Source: Trichosphaerium sp. ATCC 40318 (taxonomy: Eukaryota > Discosea > Flabellinia > Trichosidae). Taken from it: a DNA stretch of 64,000 nucleotides. The DNA is taken from NCBI GenBank assembly GCA_038496445.1, contig JALMLS010000378.1, positions 124,001 through 188,000 of the forward strand, written 5' to 3'. Under the pieces are notes generated by a model. The model saw nothing but the letters and a program-made list of their open reading frames with translations, had not been told where the DNA came from and made no database searches. Positions within the stretch are counted from its first letter, which is position 1; each line of letters begins with the position of its first letter. A program made the translations under genes and the position numbers. Shown one piece after another: positions 53,980-64,000 of the stretch.

Positions 53980-54778
53980 TTATGGGTTTCTTATCAGTTC
54001 ACCTTTGAAATACTTTTCTTGTACAGCGGTATTTCCGTGTTCATCTAAACCAATAAACAACCCATGTTTCTTGTCATTGTACATAAATACAGCGCTCTCA
54101 GGTCTTCCATTATCATAAAAAGTATGCTTGGGACCTTGTTGAAGACCATTGATCATATTTACTATCAACCTTAGGCCACCATTAGGATAAAAAAAAGCAC
54201 AATCACCGTTTTCTATTCCTTCAATCAGAAACGTCTTCAGCTTGAGTGTACCATCAGGGTACCATTCGCAAAACTCTCCAGTCTGTTTATCATTAAGGTA
54301 AGCAGATCTAAATTGTACTACTTCTCCATTCGGGTACCACTGTATACTATCACCATTGGCGATACCATTTATAAATGTTGCTTCAAAATGCTTGACTCCA
54401 TCTTTGAAACTTGTGTATTTCCCATCAAATTGTCCTTGAGTCATGTTTACCTCATAGTCAAGTTGTCCATTATCATGATAGCATTTGCAAATACCATGCA
54501 CTGCACCGTGTACGTATACTGTCTCAAAATGGACTGTACCATTTTGATGCCATTTAAACCACGTTCCATGTCTTTGCATGTTCACATCAAACCCATTTTC
54601 TAACGCATTTGTCTTTGACAGCAAATTCCTGAGAAAAAAAAAAAGACAGTCAATCACGTGACAACAATTATTTGGTAAAACTGTAAAGAGCCGTTACATA
54701 CCATTTGGTGAAGGTCTCAGCGTCATATGAGCTTATGAGTTGGTGTACTTCATTCGGGAGTTGTACAGGAACATCCAT
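53980..54778 (-). CDS. YwqK/MORN-type repeat protein
   Basis: Two exons, 54778-54702 and 54628-53980, with intron 54629-54701 joined at a split Trp codon; about 241 aa. The N-terminus MDVPVQLPNEVHQLISSYDA has the P.E....I look of an F-box start. The rest is about eight repeats of roughly 23 residues with the pattern G.W..(W/Y)(H/Y).NG..(E/K)......G...G, for example GEFCEWYPDGTLKLKTFLIE and GDCAFFYPNGGLRLIVNMIN. These resemble the MORN-variant repeats of bacterial YwqK antitoxin-like and many protist and giant-virus proteins, which form beta-sheet ladders. Function unknown; membrane or protein binding is typical. Confidence 0.8.
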
Positions 54779-55240
54779 TTTTAGTTTCTAATCACAACTC
54801 AATCAGGAATTATGTAGCGTTGATAACTGACTAAAGATTACGTACAGAGTAACTTTGTGTATTTTGTTTTACTTTCTTTTGAGGTGGTTCACTGTTTTTG
54901 CTTTAAAGCGTCAATAGAGCTTATATAAGGTTATATAAGACGTACTTTGTGTTAAACATGATAGTTAACCTGTTATTTGTATCGATTGGTTAGAATTTAA
55001 GATTTCTATCGCAAGAGTGACAAATTGGTTGAAAAGTGTTGAAAACTTGACATTTTACCAGTTCACACACTTCGTGATAGGTACAGCTGTGTTCAAAATT
55101 TGCTGTGTTAAGCTAGTAGGGACTTTTTGTTACATTCGTTGTTTGTTACAAAGTTTTTTACGCCTTACAGTTATAATTTCTTGTTTACGCGTTTTTTGAA
55201 CAATTCTAATACTTCGGGAAGGTTTACCCGCGTATTTGAG
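54779..55240. other. Divergent intergenic region
   Basis: About 460 bp between the minus-strand repeat gene and the plus-strand paraoxonase-like gene. Contains repeated TATATAAGG (about 54921-54937), a TATA-like element oriented either way. No gene. Confidence 0.4.
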
Positions 55241-56408
55241 ATGGGACCTTGCGCCAGAATCACTACAGGCTTTTTTCTCTTTCTAGCCGTGCTAATAGCG
55301 CTACGGTTAAAGGATTTGCGCACTTTTGACGCGCTGAGAACTGATACTCGCGCATGGAAGACATGTAAACGTGTTGAAGGCGTCATTGCGTCAGAAGACT
55401 TTGTAATATCATACAAGAACGACATCAGTACGAACTAATTTCTGTGAAAGCCTGGTTTAAAACGTCTGTTTAGTCTACGTCTCGTCAGCGAATCTCTCTC
55501 AGGCTATAGAAGGAGGTGCTGCCCATGGTAATATATACTTATTCGATGGAGAGAATGCAAAGGCGCTCTCTATAAAAGGGTATAAGGTAATACAATTTTT
55601 TTTTCACAACGTTTTTATTCGTTTTTCTCTCTGAGTCTTGTAGGGAAAGGATTTTGCCCCACATGGCTTGTCGCTCACGGAGGAAGATGGTAAAGAATAC
55701 TTACATGTCGTAGACCACGGATACAATGAGGCAAAGCAAGCTATTGTCATTTTCTCTGTTGATTTGGAAAAAAACGAAATAGAACAAATTCAGGCTGTCA
55801 CTTCTCCTCTCTTTAGATCCTTGAATGCTGTCCGTGCTATATCACCTAAAGAATTTTATGCAGTCAATGATAACTACTATGGCATGCCTGATCCTCCTGT
55901 AATCGCTATTCTCGAAAATCTATTAGGTGTTTATTGGGCTTCAGTTGTTCATTGGAAAGAAGGACAAGATGCGAAGATTGTCATTGATAATGTACCTTCA
56001 GGTACTTATGGTATAGAGTATGCTAATGGTAAGGTATTTTTACCGCATTTAATGCGTGGGAGTATCAGTCAGTATGATGTAGTTTCCGGTATGATGGAGT
56101 ATGAACTTGCTAAAATTGGAACAGGTCCAGATAATCTTCATTTCGACCCTCAAGGTCGATTGTGGACTGGGTCGCATCAAAGTGTACTTAATACTATAAT
56201 ACATCTTGCTACGGGTGCACCAACTTCAGCGGAAGTGATTTATATACAAACAAAAGGGGAAGATTTTGATTTAAGTCAAAATCCACAAATAGGTCGTGTT
56301 TATTGTTCTGACTCTGGTCCTGTTTCTGGTGTTTCTACTGGAGCAATTTTTAATGATAAACTTGTACTTGGAACCATGAGAGACGGATTTGCTGTTTGCA
56401 CTAAATAA
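55241..56408 (+). CDS. Paraoxonase/arylesterase-like protein
   Basis: Three exons: 55241 to about 55427, one around 55488-55587, and one from about 55644 to 56408; roughly 345-350 aa, as in animal paraoxonases. The N-terminus MGPCARITTGFFLFLAVLIA is a signal-anchor, like the retained signal peptide of PON1. Later motifs fit the six-bladed family: CKRVEGVIASEDFVISY, GKDFAPHGLSLTEEDG, YLHVVDHGYNEAKQAIVIFS, RSLNAVRAISPKEFYAVNDN, YYGMPDPP, VYWASVVHWKEG, GPDNLHFDPQGRLWTGSHQS, and the final STGAIFNDKLVLGTMRDG. The PHG histidine, two calcium-site Asn (LNAV, AVNDN) and DNLHFDP are present. It likely hydrolyses lactones or aryl esters at the ER or secreted face. Confidence 0.88.
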
Positions 56409-56846
56409 AAAGTAGCTAGAGCTTTAAACATTTTAGTGCTTCTGTTGTCATGCTGGTTACTCCGGCTGCTGTCCACTCTTGTCACTGTTCTATGCTGTAC
56501 TTCTAGGGAACCACTGAACAGAGTGTCATATTATAAGGTGAGGGACACGTGATAAACAGCATTTTATTTTGACATACAATAAATTCTCGCGCTTTTTTAG
56601 GGACGCTAAGTGTTGTTTATTCAATAACATATTTGTCGCGCCTTTAGCAAGATTCGTACAGGCTTGACAGCATTCTTCAATGGATGTGGTACCCACTCTA
56701 GTGATTTAAGTTGCTTGTGATTACGGTCCAGCTGAGTGTACACTTGAACGCCCATTTTCTTTGCTTTTGCTGACCTTCGTGAAAGTTTAAGTTAGCACTT
56801 AACCTTAATTGACGAGGTGAATTCCATCCACGCAAGACACGTCAAA
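56409..56846. other. Intergenic, no gene seen
   Basis: About 440 bp between two plus-strand genes, with AATAAA near 56577 and a GACACGTGATA block near 56543. No exon supported. Confidence 0.45.
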
Positions 56847-59800
56847 ATGACTTTTCTCAAATGTGGCGTAATTTTTATGCTTGTTTTCGTCACATACTGT
56901 AATGCTGAAGCGCTACTGGAAGATCAAGAAAAATTTTCGCTATGCGCCATCTCAAAAGAGTTTGCGTTCATCTGGGAGCTAGATGAATCCCCTTCAGATT
57001 GGTTTGAGGTAATAATGTACACCCAAGGCATAGGGGAGCATGGACATAATAAAAACATATCTGTGGGCGTACAGGCGCGTAAATGATGGTTATTACAACA
57101 TTTCAACTCACAAAAGAACTTTCAACATCTTTTTTGACTCACAACGCATGGTTGTTCCTTATGGTTGTCCGGGGAAACCTACCATACCTATTCATAGCGA
57201 AATATATAAAATGACGCTTTACATGACATTTCTAATGCTGTTTCTAGCTTCAACAAGAACGAATGGGTTCTCCAGGCGATTGGATAGATATTGGTGAAGC
57301 TTGGCATTTAGTTCTTGAAGAAGATCTTGAACGTAATCTAAGAGAGTGGAACGTCAAGAAACAAGCAAATTGGACAGGTACAAAGCCATTCAAGAGGCTA
57401 AAATAAAACGTGTTTGACCTTTCGGGCTTTCTCAGTTACGATGGCTTATTTACGAGATTTTTAGATAGCGGATCCGCTCTAAGGTTCAGGTTCACAACAG
57501 AGGTACGTAACAACCCGTCACGTGGGTTTTTTTTTTGTCAAAAACTTAGAACGATATTTCGTATTCAAATACAGAAAAAAACCGTTTTGGGTTTTTTAGC
57601 CTTCGTAGCACGTGTTTAAAGGGTTTTTATCTATTTTTATTTTTTTGCCATTTAAAAGCTTACTTGTATAGAATGAAGAGCCTGTAGCTGTTTCTGCGGC
57701 TGTATTACAGCTAGGTGCTGTTGGACAACATCAGGTTCGCTTTAACAAGAGAAAAACCGACTTGAAAAAAAATTCGCTAAAGGGCTATCTTTGTAGGTCT
57801 GGATTGCTGGTGTTTTGCTTGTTGCTGTTTACATTCTTCTTGTATTTGAGTTAGTACATCGTACAACAGCTGCACTAATAGGTACAGTCTTTTTTTGGGG
57901 TCAAACCAAAAACGAAGAACTTTCTGTTTACTTTTTTTTTTCAATCTTATTTGCTTTCAACCATTCTCATGGTTTTTGTTTAAGGCGCTGTTGTGGGTCT
58001 AGTGATACTATCCATTTTGCGTGAGCGTCCATCAATCGCTGTGATTATCACATGGATCGGTACAATAAAGAATTTTTGCTTCTTCGAATACGTTGCTAAA
58101 AGATTGCCTTTAGATGAGGGTACCATTGGTCTTTTATTGGGTATGATGATTATAATCGGTGTATTCAGTACTACCGGGTTTTTTGAATGGGTGTACGTTA
58201 TTATCTAAGAGTTAGGAGGAGCTTATCAGAGACTTACTTTTTACTTAGTGCTATTAAGTGCTTTAAGTTAAGTCGTGGTCGCGTTTGGGTTCTTTTGACA
58301 GTTCTTTGTGTATCTACAGCGGTACTTTCAGCGTTTTTGGATAACGTAACAACAATGTACGTCATAGTGCGATCATTTTTCTCTAAGAACATTCTTGCCT
58401 GTGCTAGAGGCAATACTTCTTCGGATTCTTATTTTTTTCTTAGCATGCTTGTCGCACCTGTAACTCTTCGTCTATCACGTGTTGTTGACTTACCACCAGT
58501 CCCTATTATTCTAGCTGAAGTATTCTTCTCAAACATTGGCGGAACAGGTACACTATTAGAGGCAGCATTGGGTGTTCACTAAATCGTTTACAGCAACACT
58601 GATTGGTGATCCACCAAATATCATTATTGGTTCGATGTTAAGCAAGTACATCTCCTTTGCGGACTTTATTATCAATCTTGCTCCTGCTCTTATAATAGCA
58701 GCTCCATTTTGTTTACTATATTTGCGTATTGTTTTCCGTAATAAGTTACACGATAAGGTACAATCACAAACATCATTATCTGACTCATCCGTTTTTTTTC
58801 TTCGATTAATTTTTTGATATGCTGACTACATGTAGCATGTTGAAAATATGGATCAGCTCGAGAGAGAATACCGTATCACTGATATGCCTCTATTCATAAA
58901 AGTTTGCGTTGTATTGGTACGCTAAAACCAAGCATCTTTTTTGTTGTTAATGTTTTTTAAAGGGTACAGTAATTATCGTCTTCTTTATGGAACAAATCAC
59001 TCATATTGAACCTGCATGGATTGCTATGTCTGGTGCAGCAATATTGCTTATGATAGCTTCACCTCATGTACGTGATTCAATAATAACCCACTATCAGACT
59101 AAACAAGCAGCTAACCGGTTTTTTGTAGGAAGTTGAACACTTTCTTGAAAAAGTAGAGTGGAGTACACTTCTTTTCTTTGCTGGATTGTTCATATTCATT
59201 GAAGCTTTGAAAGAGATGGGTCTCATTAGATTCATTGGTACGTCATAACAACCCCACATATGAAAAAGGGTGGCAAACCTGTTTAGTGTTTTTAACTTTT
59301 TCGTAACTGTTTGTAGGTGATACCACTGCGTCTATTATTGGTTCTGTTGATGAAGAGCAAAGGCTTATGGTAGCAATTGTTCTTGTTATGTGGCTATCAG
59401 CAATAGTATCAGCCTTCATTGATGTACGCATTACTATGAATCAATCTCTCAGAAATCTTCAACAAACCATTCTAATCAAACTTCTAGAACATTCCTTACA
59501 CAGCTACAATGGTACCAGTCATTCTACAACTCGCTAATGATGATACACTTGGTCTACCTCTCAAGCCGTTGGCTTGGGCACTAGCTTTTGGAGCATGTCT
59601 AGGAGGCAACGGTACCATTATCGGCGCAAGTGCAAACGTAAGTTTTCAACAAAGTATTTTTCTTTTTTTTTTTTTGGGATTCAAAAAACACGTTTTTACT
59701 CACGTGTTTTTCTCTTGTAGGTTGTCGCTTTGGGTATTATGGATAGAGCTGGGTACAAGATTACATTCATACAATTCATGTTGTATGGTATGCCTATCAT

Positions 59801-59873
59801 GTTCATATCAGTTTGCTTTGCTACTGCTTACATGTTGGTTGTTCATTACAAACTTGGGTTTGATCAAGATTAA
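56847..59873 (+). CDS. OCA2: OCA2-like P permease (ArsB/NhaD ion transporter superfamily)
   Basis: More than ten exons; about 650-720 aa. It begins with a signal peptide (MTFLKCGVIFMLVFVTYCNA). A luminal region typical of OCA2 follows (RVNDGYYNISTHKRTFNIFF; QERMGSPGDWIDIGEAWHLV), then a TM (VWIAGVLLVAVYILLVFELV) and paired transport halves. Half one has LSAFLDNVTTML.VAPVTLR and ATLIGDPPNIIIGSMLSKYI. Half two has LLFFAGLFIFIEALKEMGLI, SAFIDNIPYTATMVPVILQL and ACLGGNGTIIGASANVVALG. The twin DN(V/I)..T motifs with GDPPNI and GGNGT are the ion-binding signatures of the CitM/ArsB/NhaD superfamily; the combination with the luminal domain is specific to P protein. In animals it controls anion flux and pH of melanosomes, so an acidic organelle is likely here. 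It ends KLGFDQD. Confidence 0.9.
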
Positions 59874-60619
59874 TACAAAAGGTCGATGTGTACATCAAAA
59901 ATTTTAATACTTTTTTATGATATCATAAATTACGCTATTGTCCATCAAATAAATGATTAAATTACCATAATATCTGTCTGGTTCAAGTACTCCCTAAAGC
60001 TCCACTCTTTTTTGATTAAATTCCCTATGGTCGCTTGTTACAAACAGGTTTCAATGTGCCTTTTCTACCAGTATAAAATAGCAATACTAGTTCCATTATT
60101 AGGTTTGATTGTTGCAATGACTAAATCTTCCAGTGTCATATAAGCAAAATATTCTCGATTGAAGCGACAACAAGTGATGTATCAACAAATGTAGTATGTT
60201 ACTTGTCGACTTGCTGGTGTAATTTTCCACACCTGATGACACGTGCAGCAAGAAGGCGCGAGAATCCTAATACCTAAAATCCTTCTAACAGCACTTTATC
60301 AGTCGATCTCTGAGTTGTTAAAGTCAATCAGGGTCTTTTAAATTCGATCTTCGTGCAAACGCTTGAGCGCTACTATTGAACACCAACGAAATGGTACGCG
60401 AGCTAGCGGTTTCTTTGTATTCAAATAATGGCGTTTTACAACTTCACACGTTATTATTCGATAAACATCGTTTTATACGACCGAGTTAACCCTACGAATA
60501 GTTTAACAATTACCGTGGGCAGCGATCATTCTCCCAAACCTTCAATGTTATCCCAATGGTAGCTAGACGGCCTAATCTAGAGGATGGCGGAAAAAGTATG
60601 TAAATAGAGCTAATTTCAG
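59874..60619. other. Intergenic plus unresolved 5' end of UFD1
   Basis: About 750 bp. AATAAA-type strings lie just after the permease stop. ATGs at 60395, 60555 and 60584 are candidates for the UFD1 start, but none joins the next exon in the required phase. Confidence 0.4.
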
Positions 60620-62116
60620 CGTATACCAAGCTGTTTTGTCTGGAATCCACAAATTAATTGTCGCATCGTTAGTTATCTTACCACCAAGCGCGTTGGAGCG
60701 TATCAGCCATTTAAATCTTGTTTGGCCTCTTCTCTTTGAACTCGCCAATCCTAAATTCCCAGACCGCCGCACACATTGTACGTACACTATACGCACTGAC
60801 TCGCTTCATATAATGCAATTCCGAAAACTTGACGTTTACAAATGTCTCTAGGTGGTGTACTTGAGTTCACAGCTGAAGAGGGAACAGCATACGTGCCATT
60901 ATGGGTATAACCACTTTCTTACTATTAAAATCAGTTTAATTCGCTTCTAAACGCGTAATATTATAGATGATGAACAACATACAGCTTGACGTTAATGACT
61001 ACGTTAAAATAAGTACAAGAGAGCTTCCTAGGGCGACATTTATAAAATTCCAACCACAATCTACGTCTTTTCTAGACATCACAAATCCAAAGGCTGTGTA
61101 CGTAGCGCAAAATACGCGTAGCTGATTTTTTTTTCTGTATTCTGGTCTTCAGGAGAAAACCATAATTTTTTTTTTGTTTTCTATTGTCCAAACATTCCTA
61201 ACTTTGTACCTCGTTTAGACTTGAAAATGTACTTAGAAAGTATGCTGCATTATCAAAGGGTGATATTATACTATTCCGTTATAACAATAAGGTACGATTA
61301 ATTGTTAAAACACACCGTCAACTGTTACCACTTGTTTTTTTTTTGATGTTGAAGTTTAATTTTTTTTTGAATAGGATTATCGCTTGTTGGTCTTGGAAGC
61401 CAAACCAGAGAACACTCATAACGCTGTATCTGTTATTGAAGTAGATCTTAATGTAGACTTTGCTGCACCAGTTGGTTATAAAGAACCTGAAGTCGCACAA
61501 CCAATGGTACAAACTCATACAAATACTTACCTGCCACATTATTCTTTTCGCCTTCTTTTCACTGAAACGAACCTCACTCACATGTGTTCATTTTATTCTG
61601 TTGTGCTAATATAAATAATAATATTAGGCTATTGATGGTGTTTCTGATGATGAAGAATCTGATAGCGAAGATGAATGGGAGAGAAAACGATTTGTTGTAT
61701 TCAATGGATCAGGACAAAGAATTTCAGGTAATTCACCACTTTCCTTGGATTTTTATGACTCTTTTTAATATTCTAAATAAATCTATAGGAAAACCTGTTG
61801 CATCCAGTGTTAAAACTAACCTTGCAAAGTACGCAACAAGCTAAAAAAAAAACACATCTCGAAAAAGAAAAAAAAAGCAAAAACATTTAATTATTTTTTT
61901 TTTTGGTTTTGTAGCTCCTTTGCGTTCTTATCTTTGGTTAGATCACCTCTTTCGCAATCTCCTTCACCATTAGATTGTCCACTTGATAATATGCCAGCAA
62001 GCCCAAGCAAATTTGTAGCTTTTGGAGGGAAGGGTCGAACTTTGGTGCGTTTTTCTTTTGGTTTTTTTTTTCTTCATTTGTCGCTTTACTTATTCTTGTA
62101 TCTTTAGAGGGACTAG
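60620..62116 (+). CDS. UFD1: Ubiquitin fusion degradation protein UFD1 (5' exon unresolved)
   Basis: Clear family blocks in order: [120 protein letters not shown] and [17 protein letters not shown]. After an acidic linker ([13 protein letters not shown]) the C-terminus reads [11 protein letters not shown] plus RD, the p97/Cdc48-binding end of the family. UFD1 with NPL4 delivers ubiquitylated proteins to Cdc48. About seven introns; the HCGVLEF codons are split by one that ends at about 60851. The usual GGKI(I/M) before PPSAL reads LIVASLVI. The very N-terminus (FEE.YRCYP-like) is not convincing, and the true ATG exon is not identified. Confidence 0.9.
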
Positions 62117-62528
62117 AAGTTTATCCTTTTTTTTCTTGAAGTATCTTATTAAAAAGAGTACCACTATTTTGTGTAAATGTACAAAGTGTTTATTGAACAG
62201 AGTAATCGAAACTTTCGGGTCATGTCATTAATAATAATAAAAAAATCCAAACGTCAATCAATGTCTGATCAGTCGTAAAAATCGCCGTTACCTTCAAAGA
62301 AGAAGGAGTGACATTGTCGCTATTGTATAGCTCATAAAAGGGATAATGTTAAGAGAAGGACGACTTAGTGTGCCTTGTATAGGCACAACAGAAAGGGACC
62401 GTTGCTAGCAAAAAATCACCCAGATCTTAGTGCTAGAAATTGCAGCTATATAAGTTTAATATTGGCATAGCTAGGAGGAGAGAATGATGTTGAAGATAGA
62501 AAGGAGAATGATGGTGTTTTATTAGATG
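62117..62528. other. Intergenic between convergent genes
   Basis: About 410 bp with AATAATAATAAAAAAA near 62230, suitable for polyadenylation of UFD1. No gene seen. Confidence 0.45.
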
Positions 62529-63308
62529 TTAGAGCTCGTTTACCAAGACCGCAGTAAGACTTCCGTCAGCTAGTAGACCCTCTGCGAATGCAGTGTAAAT
62601 AAGATTAGCTTGAAGTGTAACATTAGGAACTGTAAGAGCAACAGTGTTGGTTCCAGCACTGCGAACTTCAAGGTCTACTGTTCCAGGACTCAATTCCAGG
62701 TATGTGGAAGCATTTGTGAAGCTGATGTTCTTGAACAATACAGGACCTCCTTTTACGGCAATATCAACAGCTGGAGCATCAGGAGACAAGTGAATGCAAG
62801 AAAAAAAACAGTAGGGTTTTGGTCGAGGAGATCCTATGCACGTACACTCTGAGGGAGTCTGTTGTCATCCATGAAACCTACAGGACGAACTGCAGTGAGT
62901 TTTCCTACAGCAGTTACTGTGATAACTAGATTGTTGCTTGTATCAAAATTGCTTTGTGAAGACAATTAGAAGTTAGACAAAAATTTTTTTTTGTTTTTTT
63001 TTTTTTTTTTTTTGTTTTTTTTTGTTTTTTTTTTGTTTTTACATTCTTGGGCTTCCGCCTTCGAATGCCATTTTTGCTAGATCAATGTCATAGCTGGATA
63101 TCATTATGATATTTGATACGCCTGTAGGTGGGTAGTAGAGGTCTTCTACCTGTGGGTCCCAAGTCAGAGCGTATGTGTAGTCTGGGTTGGTATTAACCAG
63201 GATGCTTTTAGGGACTGTGACCGTGACTTTAATCACTAGTGGTCTGCCCAGGAGAGAATCGTATTTTTTACGAGCGTACTTTCGCACTGCTCGGAGTAGT
63301 CTTGACAT
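62529..63308 (-). CDS. DUF4397-domain protein
   Basis: The last exon (to stop 62529) reads IHLSPDAPAVDIAVKGGPVL, KNISFTNASTYLELSPGTVD and LEVRSAGTNTVAL, then AFAEGLLADGSLTAVLVNEL, matching DUF4397 (R.vHaSPDAPaVDvyv.G, y..v.aG.y.l.v). The previous exon (INFDTSNNLVITVTAVGKLT, RPVGFMDDNRLPQ) fits the end of a preceding DUF4397 repeat. It joins in phase, across a T/A-homopolymer intron, to an upstream exon (DYTYALTWDPQVEDLYYPPT; SSYDIDLAKMAFEGGSPR). The ATG at 63306-63308 (MSRLLRAVRKYARKKYDSLL) gives a basic start without a signal peptide, so an earlier exon may exist. The junction before IHLSPDAP lacks an obvious AG acceptor. DUF4397 proteins are mostly extracellular or envelope proteins of unknown role. 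Confidence 0.62.
62985..63041. repeat. T-homopolymer tract inside an intron
   Basis: About 55 bases of almost pure T, broken by single G/C, on the plus strand (A-rich on the coding strand), within the intron 62949-63042 region of the DUF4397 gene. Likely unstable by replication slippage. Confidence 0.8.
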
Positions 63309-64000
63309 GTCAAGCAGAAGTATAGATATTGTAGTTTTAGTATTCGTATGCTTCCACTAGATAAAAAATCGAATTTGCTTTTAACCAAGTAATTTTGTGC
63401 AATAAAAAAATTGTGGTTTGCTACAGTTTTCTTAAAAACCGTTCCAATGCGTTGTACACACTCATCTAAGCATATTGTTATGAATTTATAGCTGATATAC
63501 GGATTTCGATGTTGGGTTTTGAGATGTGGAGTTATGAAGTAAATCGGGATTGTCTTGTTGAGAAACAAATGTGAAAAAAAGTGAAATTCAAAAAAAGACA
63601 TAAATGCAACTTACACTGGTGTATGCGTTTCGCGTGGTGTCTTCCAGGCGTATTATGAAGCTCATCTATGTTTGCAATGGAAATTAATTCACTAAAAATC
63701 CGAAGAACTCAGAATTTGTGTGATCAAACATGTAGTAACTTGAGGTAAGTTATTAGCGTAGATTAAGACGTTTCCGAGTTGTTTTGATCCAAAAAAGCTT
63801 GATCTTTCTGTTATTGCTTCCTTCAAGCACTTATTGCTAAAAACACGCCTTGGATTTTATAACGTAACAAAATATAGCGTTGGTGACGTTTTGAATTGGT
63901 TTCCTGCCTTTTCGGTTTCAAAAAAACGTGATCGTACCGTTAATTTCTTTTCACTTTGCTCCTTGAAAGTACTATGAGAGGTGGTTTCCTTGCTGTTGAT
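63309..64000. other. Right edge: one possible minus-strand exon
   Basis: About 690 bp. On the minus strand, 63690-63618 looks like an exon (acceptor TTTTTAG; ISIANIDELHNTPGRHHAKR; donor GTAAGT). It may be a 5' exon of the DUF4397 gene or of a gene outside the window. The remaining open frames lack ATG and features. Confidence 0.35.

Noticed and set aside
60572-60796. Minus-strand ORF opposite UFD1
   Set aside because: Antisense to the conserved PPSAL region of UFD1.
1-64000. tRNA, rRNA or CRISPR loci
   Set aside because: Looked for cloverleaf A/B-box patterns, rRNA-like GC-rich blocks and regular repeats; none convincing.

Overview
The window is AT-rich nuclear DNA of an intron-dense eukaryote. 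Almost every gene is split by short introns (about 42-110 nt) with a GTACGT/GTAAGT-like donor, a long T tract, and sometimes a TACTAAC-like branch point. The mix of genes (F-box/LRR proteins, RasGEF and RapGAP multidomain regulators, a formin-type GBD protein, a CD36/LIMP-2 receptor, an OCA2-like transporter, a BRCT-WGR PARP) suggests a free-living, probably amoeboid protist. An amoebozoan is my best guess, at low confidence. Exon structures were built by hand from reading frame, splice phase and family similarity. Listed start codons are ATG unless stated.

Layout. 1-9.4 kb: partial histidine phosphatase (-), F-box/LRR protein (+), Nup53/Nup35 nucleoporin (+), F-box-like protein (-), many-exon WD40 protein (-), tiny UQCC5/SMIM4-like inner-membrane protein (-). 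9.5-21.9 kb: mitochondrial ribosomal protein mL46 (+), CD36/LIMP-2 family receptor (+), xanthine dehydrogenase family molybdoenzyme (+). 22.3-28.8 kb, all minus: formin-GBD coiled-coil protein, NYN-domain ribonuclease-like protein, four-helix membrane protein, unrecognised NLS/coiled-coil protein. 29.2-37.5 kb: a Ty3/gypsy LTR retrotransposon with 142-bp LTRs, whose pol is interrupted by a 913-bp TIR element (MITE-like). 39-46.1 kb: PH-peroxiredoxin-like-RapGAP fusion (+) and BRCT-WGR PARP (+). 47-54.8 kb: orphan basic protein (-), F-box/REM/RasGEF protein (-), F-box-like protein (+), tandem retropepsin-like protein (+), YwqK/MORN-type repeat protein (-). 55.2-64 kb: paraoxonase-like esterase (+), OCA2-like P permease (+), UFD1 (+), DUF4397 protein (-).

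Themes. There is no operon logic; genes are independent and some pairs look divergent, sharing a short promoter. Three things stand out. First, F-box-like N-termini recur on otherwise unrelated proteins. Second, two small-GTPase regulators lie about 6 kb apart, one of them a phase-consistent PH/thioredoxin-fold/RapGAP fusion. Third, a young LTR element contains an even younger DNA element. CACGTG is strongly over-represented throughout. Two apparent transmembrane segments in uninterrupted ORFs (708-782 and 23098-23169) are in-frame introns, so naive ORF annotation would mislead here.
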